NCBI GenBank assembly: GCA_963697805.1
Contig: CAVOPB010000004.1
Coordinates: forward strand, 1-64,000
Source: VRUE01 sp963697805
GTDB taxonomy: Bacteria; Actinomycetota; Thermoleophilia; Solirubrobacterales; 70-9
Reading direction: 5' to 3'
DNA: 64,000 nucleotides
Position numbers and translations under genes: made by a program. Of this stretch, positions 42,206 to 51,301 are shown one piece after another (position 1 is the stretch's first letter; each line of letters starts with the position of its first letter). The notes under the pieces were generated by a model that did not search any database, was not told the origin of the DNA, and saw only the letters and a program-made list of their open reading frames with translations.

Positions 42206-42931
42206 CAGTGGTGAACCTCCGCCCGGGCCGCGGCGACCAGCGCCCCGATCACCCGGTCGTTGACGTCCTCCTCGGGGTGCCAGATCACGCCGAGCGCGAA
42301 GCGGCGCTCGGGCAGCTCGATCGCCTCGATCAGCTCGTCGTCGAGCGAGTGGCCGGTGACGAGCAGCCCCTCGCCGACCTCCTCGACCCCCTGGTGGTGG
42401 TGCGACTTGACCCCGACCCGCTCGCGCCCCGGCCGCCGCGGCCGCGAGGCTGCCGGGCTCGAGCGCCACCTCGTGGTCGCCGAAGGTCCCCGGGACCTCC
42501 CGGTGGCGCTCATGGCCGACCGACCTCGGGCACGTGCTGGTCGAGGGTGCCGCCGCGGGCGACGTTGAGGATCTGCATCCCGCGGCAGATGCCGAGCAGC
42601 GGCATGTCGCGCTCGATCGCGCCCGCGCGCCAGGGCCAGCTCGAAGCTGTCGCGTTCGGGCCAGGTGCCCCGGGTCTCGGGGTGCGCCTCGGCCCCGTAG
42701 CTCGCCGGGTCGACATCGGAGCCGCCGGCGAGGATCAGCGCGTCGAGCAGGTCGAGCATCCGGTCGGGCTCAGCCTCGGCGGCGGCGTCGGGCGGCAGCA
42801 GGACCGCGGTCCCACCCGCGCGCTGGACCGCGGTCGCGTAGGAGCGCGGCGCCAGCGTCCACCGTCTCCTCCCACACACCCCAGCGGGCGCGCTCGAGCG
42901 CCGCGCAGATCCCGACCGTCGGTGACGCCAT
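42205..42931 (-). pseudogene. PuuD-like gamma-glutamyl hydrolase (peptidase C26), frameshifted
   Basis: The start ATG 42931 overlaps the ligase stop, and the stop overlaps the aldehyde dehydrogenase start. Pieces in several frames make one C26 protein: MASPTVGICAALERARWGVW, LILAGGSDVDPASYGAEAHP, PLLGICRGMQILNVARGGTL (nucleophile Cys), VGVKSHHHQGVEEVGEGLLV and FALGVIWHPEED (catalytic His). Breaks lie near 42862, 42630, 42520 and 42430. In the Puu pathway this enzyme frees the product from its glutamyl carrier, which fits the ligase next to it. Four single-base errors are suspected. Confidence 0.75.
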
Positions 42932-44259
42932 CAGAGCCTCTCGAAGCCCCGGAACCGCTCCCAGTCGGTGACCGCGGACTCGAAGGCGTCGATCTCGACC
43001 TGCGCCCGGTTCAGGTAGTGGTCGACCACCTCGGCGCCGAAGGCGTCGCCGACCATCTCGCTCCCGGCGAAGGCGTCGCGGGCGTCGTAGATGTTGCGGG
43101 GGACGCGCGGCTTGTCGGACTCGTAGGCGTTGCCCTCGAAGACCGGCTCGAGCGTCAGCTCGTTCTCGATCCCGTGCAGCCCGGCGGCGATCATCGCGCT
43201 CAGCGCCAGGTAGGGGTTGACGTCGGCGCCGGGCAGCCGGTTCTCGACCCGCTGCGCCTCGCCGTGGCCGACGACCCGCAGCGAGCAGGTCCGGTTGTCG
43301 CGGCCCCAGGCGATCGCCGTCGGCGCGAACGAGCCTGGGGCGAAGCGCTTGTAGGAGTTGATGTGGGGCGCGTAGAGCAGCGTCAGATCATCCATGCAGG
43401 CGATCTGGCCGGCGATGAAGTGGTCGAACAGAGCCTGGTCGGCGGCGAACGCGTTCTTCCCGTCCTCGCGGCGAGCGAGCAGTGGATGTGGCACGAGTTC
43501 CCCTCGCGCTCGTTGAACTTCGCCATGAAGCTGATCGACTGGCCCTCCTGGGCGGCGATCTCCTTGGCGCCGTTCTTGTAGATCGCGTGGTCGTCGGCCG
43601 TCCGCAGCGCCTCGTCGTAGCGGAAGTTGATCTCGTGCTGGCCGAGGTTGCACTCGCCCTTGGAGTTCTCGACCGTCAGCCCGGCCGCCGCCATCTCGTT
43701 GCGGATCCGGCGGATCAGCGGCTCGACCCGGGCGCTGCCGAGCAGCGAGTAGTCGATGTTGTAGAGGTTGGCCGGCTCGAGGTCGCGGAACCCCTTCTTC
43801 CAGGCCTCCTCGTAGGTGTCGAGGAAGACCATGAACTCGAGCTCGGTGCCGGCGTTTGCGGTCAAGCCCCGCTTCGTCGAGCCGGGCGAGCTGGCGGCGC
43901 AGGATCTGGCGCGGCGAGGCGACGACTTCGCGCCCGTCGTCCCACTCGAGGTCGGCCATCAGCATCACCGTCCCCGGGTGCCACGGCACCGGGCGCAGGG
44001 TGTCGAGGTCCGGCTTCATCTGGAAGTCGCCGTAGCCGGTGTCCCAGGACGCCATCGCGTAGCCGCCGACCGTTTCCATGTCGACGTCGACGGCGAGCAG
44101 GTAGTTGCAGCCCTCGGCGCCGTGCTCGAGCGTGTCGTTGAGGAAGTGGGTCGCGGTCAGCCGCTTGCCCTGCAGCCGCCCCTCCATGTCGGCGATCGCG
44201 AGCAGCACGGTGTCGACCGTGCCGTCCGCGACCGCCTTCTTCAGCTCCTCGACCGTCAC
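42931..44259 (-). pseudogene. Glutamine-synthetase-like gamma-glutamyl-amine ligase, frameshifted
   Basis: GTG 44259 begins a type-I-like GS of about 442 residues. The ends are in one frame and the middle (43475-43866) in another, with one extra T near 43867 and one missing C near 43467. Motifs include GYAMASWDTGYGDFQMKPDL, ELEFMVFLDTYEEAW, SCHIHCSL (metal and glutamate site), INSYKRFAPGSFAPTAIAWG and NPYLALSAMIAAGLHGIENE. The Tyr-adenylylation site of true GlnA is not seen. With a PuuD-like gene, an aldehyde dehydrogenase and a permease alongside, ligation of glutamate to an amine is more likely than ammonia assimilation. Confidence 0.78.
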
Positions 44260-44304
44260 CCGAGGAACGTTACGTGCTCGTCACCTTCGCGATCCCGATC
44301 GCAC

Positions 44305-45900
44305 TCAGGGAGCCGACGGGCCGACTTCCGGCGGCGGGCCGATGTCCTCCTCGAGCTCGATCTCGCGGACCTGGCCGGTGAAGTGCTTGCGTGCGCTCAC
44401 CATCCAGCCGATCCAGGCGAGCAGGATCACGACCCCGACCGTCAGCGGCGCATAGTTGAAGGCCTCCCAGGTGAATTCGTCGTTCCAGGGGACCGCCAGC
44501 GGGGTGAAGGGGAGGCAGAAGATGATCGTGATCAGGCCGACCCAAAAGGTCGCGAACGGGTTCATCCACTTGTACTTCCTGCCGTTGGTCCAGGGCCCTG
44601 GCTCGAAGTCATCGCCTTTTCGCCAGCGCAGGAAGATCGGGATCACGTAGGCGATGTAGAGGCCGATGACCGTGATCGAGACGACCGCGAAGAAGGCGAA
44701 GGGGACGTTTTCGCCATTTCCCTTCAGCGCCGGCAGGGTGATGATCAGGGCTGCCAACGCCATCGCCATCACCGCGTAGAGCGGCACTTTTCTCTCGTTG
44801 ACCGTCGAGAGGCGGCCGGACAATTTGTGCCCGAACCCTTTGTCGCGCGAGAACGCGTAGCACATGCGCGAGGCGCTCGTCAGGCAGGCTGCGCCGCAGA
44901 AGAGCTGACCGACCACCGAGATGATCAGCACGAACTTGCCCCAGCCGGTACCCAGCGCTTCGACCAGGAGGGTCGGCGCGAACCCGAGCGCTTCGTTGGC
45001 GCCGTCGACGTTGGTGACGGCGAAGGTGATCGCGAGCAGCACGATCCAGCCGATCACCGCCGAGTAGAAGATCGATCTCCAGACCCCCTTCGCCGCCGAT
45101 TCGGCGGCGCCATGGGTCTCCTCGGATATGTGGGCCGAGGCGTCGAAGCCGGTGATCGTGTACTGGGTCAAGAGGAAGCCGAGCGGCAATACGTAGAACC
45201 AGTACATGCCTTCACTGAAGCCGCTGTTGTTGATCCGGTGGCCGAAGACGAAGCTGACGCTCTGATGGGTGTCCGGGACGAATACCAAGACCAGGACGAT
45301 CGCCAAGACACCGAACACGTGCCACCAGACCGAGATGCTGTTGACCAGCGAGAGCAGGTGGGTCCGGAAGATGTTGACCGCGGTGTGGACGAGCAGGATC
45401 AACGCGAACAGGAGGAATACCTCGCTCGAGGATGTGGACTTCGTCGCCGAAGTTGATCCCGAAGATGCTCACTTCGTATAGGCCGAGGACGACGTTGAGG
45501 AAGGTCGCGCAGGCGTAGTCGACCGAGGCGACGACGGCCGACGAGGCCGATCAGGTTGAACCAACCGGTGAACCAGGCCCAGACCGGGCCGCCGAGGCGG
45601 CCGGCCCACCAGTAGATGCCGCCCGCGGTCGGGTAGGCCGAGACCAGCTCCGAGAGGCAGAAGCCGATGATCAGGATCGGGATCGAGATCAGCGGCCAGC
45701 CCCAGGAGATCGCGATCGGGCCGCCGTTGTTCCAGGCCTGGCCGATAGGTCGTGAAGCAGCCGGCGAGGATCGAGATGATCGTGAACGAGATCGCGAAGT
45801 TCGAGAACCCGCTCCAGGCCCGGTTCAGGGACTGTTTGTAACCGAGTTCGGCGAGGCGTTTCTCATCCTGCCCTGGTGGCGTCGCGGTGCTGCTCTCCAT
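44305..45900 (-). pseudogene. APC-family amino acid/amine permease, frameshifted
   Basis: From ATG 45900 (LAELGYKQSLNRAWSGFSNF) to the stop at 44305 the pieces make a 12-helix permease: AISFTIISILAGCFTTY, GFCLSELVSAYPTAGGIYWW (in another frame), FLLTQYTITGFDASAHISEE and TSASRMCYAFSRDKGF, which are hallmarks of the amino-acid-choline/GABA permease group. Breaks lie near 45747, 45540 and 45430; extra C and extra G explain the first two. It is upstream of the ligase with 45 bases between. Import of an amino compound for the cluster is the likely role. Confidence 0.8.
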
Positions 45901-45936
45901 CCGATCGCTCCTCCTTGGTCGAGCCTTGCGATAAAA

Positions 45937-45953
45937 GGTGTGGCGAGCACACC
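45937..45953 (-). promoter_or_regulatory. Leader hairpin of the permease gene
   Basis: GGTGT and ACACC enclose a 7-base loop between the predicted promoter and the permease ribosome site (AAGGAGGAG). The stem is short; a regulatory role is only possible. Confidence 0.3.
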
Positions 45954-45968
45954 TAAGAACCCGGCGCG

Positions 45969-45998
45969 AGCCTAAGTCGCCGATGGCTCGCTTGTCAA
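45969..45998 (-). promoter_or_regulatory. Sigma-70-like promoter of the permease operon
   Basis: On the minus strand a consensus -35 TTGACA (45993-45998) is followed after 18 bases by TAGGCT (45969-45974). About 70 bases then lead to the permease ATG at 45900. The divergent kinase gene starts 30 bases on the other side. Confidence 0.5.
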
Positions 45999-46027
45999 TC
46001 CCCAGCTGATGAAGTTCCGGAAAGACC

Positions 46028-46944
46028 TTGGACCTACTGGAAAAAACCATCGAGGAGCTGGCCGGGAGATTGGGGAAACCGGAGGGGGAGCCGACCCCGC
46101 TCGACGGCGGAATCACCAACCGGAACTTCCGTGCGAGGTTCGGCGGGACCGACGTCGTGATCCGGCTTCCCGGCAAGGACACCGAGAAGCTCGCGATCGA
46201 TCGCGGGGCCGAGCGCCTCGCCAGCGAAGCCGCGGCTCGGGTCGGGGTCGGGCCCGAGGTCGAGGCGATGCTCGAGGACCCGCCCTGCCTCGTCACCCAC
46301 TTCATCGTCGGCGAGCAGATGAGCAGCTGCCGACCTGCGCGAGCCGGCGGTGCTCGCTGAGGTCGCCGCGGCGCTGCGCGCGATCCACGGCGCCGGCGAG
46401 CTGCCGGTCGCCTTCGACTCCTTCCGGATCGTCGAGGACTACGCGGCGAAGGCGACCGAGCGTGGCGCCACCGTGCCCGATGACTACGAGTGGGGGCGCG
46501 CCGCCGCCGCCCGGGTCGAGGCGGCGCTGGAGCGGCCCCGAGCACGACCCGGTGCTCTGCCACGACGACCTCCTCGCCGCCAACTTCCTCCGCTCCGCCG
46601 ACGGGATCCGGATCGTCGACTGGGAGTACGCCGGGATGGGCGACCGCTACTTCGACCTCGGCAACTTCGCCGTCAACAACGAGCTCGGCGCCGATGAGGA
46701 GGCGTCCCTGCTCGAGGCCTACTTCGGCGAGGAGGCGACCCCCGAGCGGCTCGCCGCGCTGCGGCTGATGCGGTTCATGTCCGACTTCCGCGAGGCGATG
46801 TGGGGCGTACTCCAGGGCACCCTGTCCGACCTCGACTTCGACTTTGCCAACTACGCCGCCGAGCACTTCGGCCGGATGCGGAAGACCGCCGAGGACCCCA
46901 GTTTCAAGATCTGGCTGGAGGAGGCCGGTGGCGCCGCGGGCTGA
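46028..46944 (+). pseudogene. Choline/aminoglycoside kinase-like phosphotransferase, frameshifted
   Basis: A TTG start at 46028 gives EELAGRLGKPEGEPTPLDGG, then ITNRNFRARFGGTDVVIRLP, the kinase N-lobe. After a break near 46328 comes VLAEVAAALRAIHGAGELPV, and after a second near 46535 come the catalytic loop CHDDLLAANFL (HxDxxxxN) and the metal-binding VDWEYAGMGDRYFDLGNFAV. This is the pattern of choline and ethanolamine kinases. Each break needs one base. Its last codons overlap the start of the FAD/GcvT gene. Phosphorylation of choline or a related amino alcohol is plausible but unproven. Confidence 0.75.
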
Positions 46945-49402
46945 GCTGCCAGACCGCGCCCGCTGCGTCATCGTCGGCGGCGGCGTCGGCGGCGCCTCGC
47001 TCGCCTACCACCTGGCGAAACTGGGCTGGGATGAGGTCGTCCTGCTCGAGCGCTCGCAGCTGACCTCGGGCTCGACCTTCCACTCGGCGGGCCTCGTCGG
47101 CCAGCTTCGCGGCTCGGTCTCGCTGACGAAGATGATGATGCACTCGGTCGACCTCTACCGCCGGCTCAAGGACGAGTCCGAGTTCGACCCGGGCTGGACC
47201 GAGTGTGGCGGGATCCGGCTCGCCTCGAGCGAGGAGCGGCTCGAGGAGCTGCGGCGCCAGGCGGGCTGGGCGAAGACGTTCGGGCTGCCATTGGAGCTGA
47301 TCTCGGCCGAGGAGGCGAAGGAGATGTTCCCGTTGATGTCGACCGAGGGGGTGCTCGGCGCCGCCTGGCTCCCGACCGACGGCTACATCGACCCCTCGCA
47401 GCTGACCTTCGCCCTCGCCGACGGCGCCCGCCAGGGCGGCTGCCGGACCTTCACCTCGACCCGGGTGACCGGGATCGAGGTCCGCGACGGCCGGGTGCGG
47501 GGCGTGAGCACCGACCGCGGCGAGATCGAGGCCGAGGTCGTCGTCGACGCCGGCGGGATGTACGCGGCGGAGATCGCCCGGATGGCCGGGGTGCGGGTGC
47601 CGGTGATCCCGATGTCCCATCAGTACCTGGTCACCCAGCCGTTTCGCGAGCGCGACGAGAAGCGGCTGCCGACCCTGCGCGACCCCGACCTCCTGATCTA
47701 TTTCCGCGAGGAGGGGGGAGGCCTGATCATGGGCGGCTACGAGCGCCAGAGCGAACCGGCCTTCATGCCCGGCGGGCCCGGGGGCCTCGATCGGATTCCG
47801 CCCGACTTCAATGGCCGCCTGCTCGAAGAGGACTGGGAGCGCTTCGAGGAGATCACCGAGAACTCGAAGCGGCGGGTCCCGGTTATGGACGAGATCACGG
47901 TCACCAAACTGATCAACGGCCCCGAGGCGTTCACCCCCGACAACGAGTTCTGCCTCGGCGAGACTGAGGTCGGAGGCTTCTTCGTCTGCGCCTGCTTCTG
48001 CGCCCACGGGCTCGCCGGCGCCGGCGGGATCGGGAAAGTGATGGCCGAGTGGATCGCCGAGGGCGAGCCGAGCCTCGACCTCTGGGAGATGGACATCCGC
48101 CGTTTCGGCGCCCAGTACCGCTCGCCCTCCTACACCCACGCGCGGATCAAGGAGACCTACGAGACCTACTACGACATCCGCTACCCCAACCACGAGCGCC
48201 AGGCCGGGCGGCCGCTGCGGGTCTCCCCGGTCAACGCATGGCACCGTGAGCACGACGCGGCCTTCGGCGAGAAATCCGGTTGGGAGCGGGTCAACTGGTA
48301 CGTCTCGAACGCGGCGGCGGGCGACGAGGGCCTGCGGCCACGCGGCTGGGCCGGACAGCACTGGTCGCCGGCGATCGGCGCCGAGCACCTCGCGACCCGC
48401 GAGAGCGTCGCGGTCTTCGACGAGTCCTCGTTCGCAAAGCTCGAGATCGAGGGGGCCGGCGCGGCGGGGTTCCTCGAAGGCCTCTGCGACAACCGAGTCG
48501 CCCGCGAGCCGGGGAAGATCACCTACACCCAGATGCTCAACCACCGCGGCGGGATCGAGTGCGACTTCACCGTCGCCCGGCTCGCCGAGGACCGGTTCTC
48601 GATCGTCACCGGCACCGCGTTCGGCAACCACGACCGCGAGTGGATGCGCCGCCACCTGCCCGAGGACGGCAGTGTCCGAATCAGCGACGTCACCTCGGCG
48701 CGGGCCTGCATCGGGATCTGGGGGCCGCGGGCGCGCGACGTGCTGGCCCCGCTCACCCCCGACGACCTCGGCAACGAGGCCTTCCCCTACATGTCGGTGC
48801 GCGAGATCACGATCGGCGACGCACCGGTGCGGGCGCTGCGGGTGACCTACGTCGGCGAGCTCGGCTGGGAGCTCTACTGCCCCACCGAGTACGGGCTCGG
48901 CCTCTGGCGGGCGATCTGGGAGGCGGGCGAGGAGCACGACATCGTCGCCGGCGGCTACCGGGCGATCGACTCGATGCGGCTCGAGAAGGGGTATCGGGTC
49001 TGGGGCGCTGACATCACCCCCGACGAGACCCCCTACGAGGGCGGCGTCGGGTTCTGCGTGAAGCTCGACAAGGAGGGCGGCTTCATCGGCCGCGACGCGC
49101 TCGTCGAGGCGAAGGAGCGCGGCCCGCGGTCGCGGCTGCGCTGCCTGACCCTCGAGGACCCCCACTCGATCGCGCTCGGCAACGAGCCGGTCCGGGTCGG
49201 CGGCACCGACGAGATCGTCGGCCGGGTGACGACCGGCGGCTACGGCTACACCGTCGGCCGCTCGATCGCCTACGCCTACCTGCCGCCCGACCGGGCCGAG
49301 CCGGGGACCCCGGTCGCGGTCGAGATCTTCGGCCGCTGGGTCCCGGGCGAGGTCGCCTCCGAGCCGCTCTTCGACCCCAAGGGGGAGCGGGTCCGCGGTT
49401 GA
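46928..49402 (+). CDS. FAD-dependent demethylating dehydrogenase with GcvT domain
   Basis: This intact 824-residue protein starts at GTG 46928 inside the kinase gene. Residues about 10-390 are a DAO-type flavoprotein: CVIVGGGVGGASLAYHLAKL, SGSTFHSAGLVGQLRGSVSL (covalent FAD-histidine region), VVVDAGGMYAAEIARMAGV and CFCAHGLAGAGGIGKVMAEW. Residues about 430-824 are a GcvT-like folate-binding domain (RESVAVFDESSFAKLEIEGA, THEYN-like LNHRGGIECDFTV, YVGELGWELYCPTEYGLGLW). The fusion is that of dimethylglycine and sarcosine dehydrogenases, which remove N-methyl groups and pass formaldehyde to tetrahydrofolate. Confidence 0.9.
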   Translation: MAPRAELPDRARCVIVGGGVGGASLAYHLAKLGWDEVVLLERSQLTSGSTFHSAGLVGQLRGSVSLTKMMMHSVDLYRRLKDESEFDPGWTECGGIRLASSEERLEELRRQAGWAKTFGLPLELISAEEAKEMFPLMSTEGVLGAAWLPTDGYIDPSQLTFALADGARQGGCRTFTSTRVTGIEVRDGRVRGVSTDRGEIEAEVVVDAGGMYAAEIARMAGVRVPVIPMSHQYLVTQPFRERDEKRLPTLRDPDLLIYFREEGGGLIMGGYERQSEPAFMPGGPGGLDRIPPDFNGRLLEEDWERFEEITENSKRRVPVMDEITVTKLINGPEAFTPDNEFCLGETEVGGFFVCACFCAHGLAGAGGIGKVMAEWIAEGEPSLDLWEMDIRRFGAQYRSPSYTHARIKETYETYYDIRYPNHERQAGRPLRVSPVNAWHREHDAAFGEKSGWERVNWYVSNAAAGDEGLRPRGWAGQHWSPAIGAEHLATRESVAVFDESSFAKLEIEGAGAAGFLEGLCDNRVAREPGKITYTQMLNHRGGIECDFTVARLAEDRFSIVTGTAFGNHDREWMRRHLPEDGSVRISDVTSARACIGIWGPRARDVLAPLTPDDLGNEAFPYMSVREITIGDAPVRALRVTYVGELGWELYCPTEYGLGLWRAIWEAGEEHDIVAGGYRAIDSMRLEKGYRVWGADITPDETPYEGGVGFCVKLDKEGGFIGRDALVEAKERGPRSRLRCLTLEDPHSIALGNEPVRVGGTDEIVGRVTTGGYGYTVGRSIAYAYLPPDRAEPGTPVAVEIFGRWVPGEVASEPLFDPKGERVRG

Positions 49403-49565
49403 ACGTGTTCGAGAACTCCCCGCGCCCGCCTGGCGGCGGCGGACACACTTCGCGGGGCGGCGTCCTCAGTCGGCCAAATAGCGCCCGCTATTCGGCCTCC
49501 CTGCGTCCTGGCCCCGCTCGGTCCGGCGCTCGCCATTCGCCCACGCGGAGTTCTCGAACACGTTC
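49401..49565. repeat. 19-bp inverted repeat between convergent genes
   Basis: GAACGTGTTCGAGAACTCC at 49401-49419 and its exact reverse complement at 49547-49565 flank 127 bases. The second arm encodes NVFENS near the regulator's C-terminus; the first arm overlaps the last base pairs of the dehydrogenase stop. Within the gap a near-perfect stem (GGCCAAATAGC / GCTATTCGGCC, 49476-49501) may be a terminator. Confidence 0.8.
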
Positions 49566-50281
49566 TGAACCGGAAGGAGGCCGGCGATGATGTGCTCGGT
49601 CCCCTCGATGTGCTCGCGCAGCAGCCGCAGAGCGCCGGCCCCGTCGCCGTTGCCGAGCAGCACCACCAGCTGCCGGTGCTGGTCGTTGGAGCGGGTCAGG
49701 ACCTCGGTCGGGTGGGCGATCAGCGAGATCAGGTCGCTCATCTGGCCCTGGACCTCGGTCATCGCGGTGACGAGGCGGGGTGAGCCGGCGGCCTCGGCGA
49801 GGCCGATGTGGAAGCGGATGTCGAAGCGGCGGTACTCCTCGAAGTCATCGGCGGCGGCCATCCGCGCCGTCAGCTCCTCGAGCCGCGAAAGCTGCTCGAC
49901 GTTGGCGCGCTCGGCGGCGAGCAGGACCGCCCCGGCCTCGATCGCGACCCGGTAGTCGAGCACCGCCCAGGCCGCCGCGTCGAGGAGCTCACCTGGCCCG
50001 CCCGCGAGCGGCGGCTCCTCGGCGACGAAGGTGCCGCCGGCCCGGCCCCGGCGCGAGACCAGGTGGCCGCTCTGGGTCAGGGTCGTCAGCGCCTGGCGCA
50101 GGGTCGAGCGCGAGATCGCGAGTTTCCGCGCCAGCTGGCGCTCCGGCGGCAGGCGGCTTCCGGGGGCCAGCAGGCCGAGCCGGATCGCGGTGCCGAGCCG
50201 CTCGACCGTCTCCTCGAAGGTCGTCGGCGGCCGGACCGGGGCGAACACCGCCTCTTGGGCACTCCCCTCCTCGAGGCTCAT
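49466..50281 (-). CDS. FadR/GntR-family transcriptional regulator
   Basis: From ATG 50281 (MSLEEGSAQEAVFAPVRPPT) the 271-residue protein has a winged helix (EETVERLGTAIRLGLLAPGS, RLPPERQLARKLAISRSTLR, QALTTLTQSGHLVSRRGRAG) and an FCD-type ligand domain (YRRFDIRFHIGLAEAAGSPR, HRQLVVLLGNGDGAGALRLL, REHIEGTEHI) with the conserved Asp and His residues of the metal site. The C-terminus ends in an unusual tail after NVFENS. It converges with the demethylating dehydrogenase and probably controls this catabolic cluster. The effector is unknown. The ATG overlaps the stop of the upstream BtuF-like gene. Confidence 0.88.
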   Translation of the reverse strand: MSLEEGSAQEAVFAPVRPPTTFEETVERLGTAIRLGLLAPGSRLPPERQLARKLAISRSTLRQALTTLTQSGHLVSRRGRAGGTFVAEEPPLAGGPGELLDAAAWAVLDYRVAIEAGAVLLAAERANVEQLSRLEELTARMAAADDFEEYRRFDIRFHIGLAEAAGSPRLVTAMTEVQGQMSDLISLIAHPTEVLTRSNDQHRQLVVLLGNGDGAGALRLLREHIEGTEHIIAGLLPVQNVFENSAWANGERRTERGQDAGRPNSGRYLAD

Positions 50282-51195
50282 GCCGGTTCCGAGCGGCCGA
50301 CGGGCGCCCGGACCTCGGCGAACCCGACGCTGCCCGGGGCGTCGACGAGGTCGGGATGGAGCATGTGGGCGAGTAGCTCGACGCCGTCGACCAGACGCGG
50401 GCCGGGCCGGGAGAAGGTCGCGGCCGCGTCGACGGCGAAGACCGAGCGGGCGCCGAGCTCGGCGATCCGGTCCCAATGCTCGATCGCCTGGGCGCGAGCC
50501 TTCTCGACTCCCCAGCCACAGGGCATCACGATCGCCACGTCAGGCGCGAGCCCGGCGAGCGCCCCCCAACCGACTTCGGACGACTTCAGCCCGGGCGGGC
50601 CGGCGATGTCCTCGCCGCCGGCAATCGAGATCATCTCCGGCACCCAGTGGCCGCCGACGAAGGGGGGGTCGAGCCACTCCAGCGCGATCACCCGCGGCAT
50701 CCTCGCCCCGGCGACCGCGGCCCGAATCGTCGCCAGCCGGCCCTCGAGCTCGGCGCGGAGCTCGCGTGCCTCCGGTTGCATCCCGGTCGCCTCGCCGAGG
50801 CGGATGACGTCTTCGAGCACCTCGCCGAGCGTGCTCGGGTCCTGCTGGAGGACATAGGGCTCGTTGGGCAGCCGCGCGGCGACCTTGAGCACGTCCTCGT
50901 AGGAGACCGCGCAGACGTCGCAGACAGCCTGGGTGACGATCAGATCGGGGGCGACATCGGCCAGCCGCTCCTCGTCGAGCTCATATAGCGCCCGGCCCTC
51001 GCCGACGATCGCCTTCACCGTCGCGTCGATCTCGCCGGGGGAGATGTCGGGCGGCAGGACGGTGCTGGTCAGGTGGGGGATCGAGCGCGCCTCCGGCGGG
51101 TAGTCGCACTCGTGTGTCACCGCCACGACCCGCTCGCCGAGGCCGAGCGCGAACAGCATCTCCGTCGAGGAGGGAACGAGGCTCGCGATGCGCAT
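50278..51195 (-). CDS. BtuF-like cobalamin-binding / ABC substrate-binding protein
   Basis: From ATG 51195 the 305-residue protein reads MRIASLVPSSTEMLFALGLG, VVAVTHECDYPPEA, APDLIVTQAVCDVCAVSYED, RVIALEWLDPPFVGGHWVPE and MISIAGGEDIAGPPGLKSSE. This is the two-lobe helical-backbone fold of BtuF, FhuD and related binding proteins, and the LEWLDPPFVGGHW motif is typical of the cobalamin-binding group that lacks a signal peptide. No ABC permease is adjacent. The coupling to the FadR gene suggests a role in the same pathway, perhaps as a soluble cofactor-binding protein. Confidence 0.8.
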   Translation of the reverse strand: MRIASLVPSSTEMLFALGLGERVVAVTHECDYPPEARSIPHLTSTVLPPDISPGEIDATVKAIVGEGRALYELDEERLADVAPDLIVTQAVCDVCAVSYEDVLKVAARLPNEPYVLQQDPSTLGEVLEDVIRLGEATGMQPEARELRAELEGRLATIRAAVAGARMPRVIALEWLDPPFVGGHWVPEMISIAGGEDIAGPPGLKSSEVGWGALAGLAPDVAIVMPCGWGVEKARAQAIEHWDRIAELGARSVFAVDAAATFSRPGPRLVDGVELLAHMLHPDLVDAPGSVGFAEVRAPVGRSEPA

Positions 51196-51301
51196 CGAGT
51201 TCCAATATTGCAGCACCGCCGCTACCGGGACCTCAGAGGCTATATTCCGTACGCCGAATGGCCGAAGACGACCTCCCCCGAAGTACCGGGTCAAATAACC
51301 G

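Noticed and set aside
46904..49165. A 753-residue open frame on the minus strand
   Set aside because: It lies antisense to the demethylating dehydrogenase, whose motifs are complete, and has shadow-like composition.
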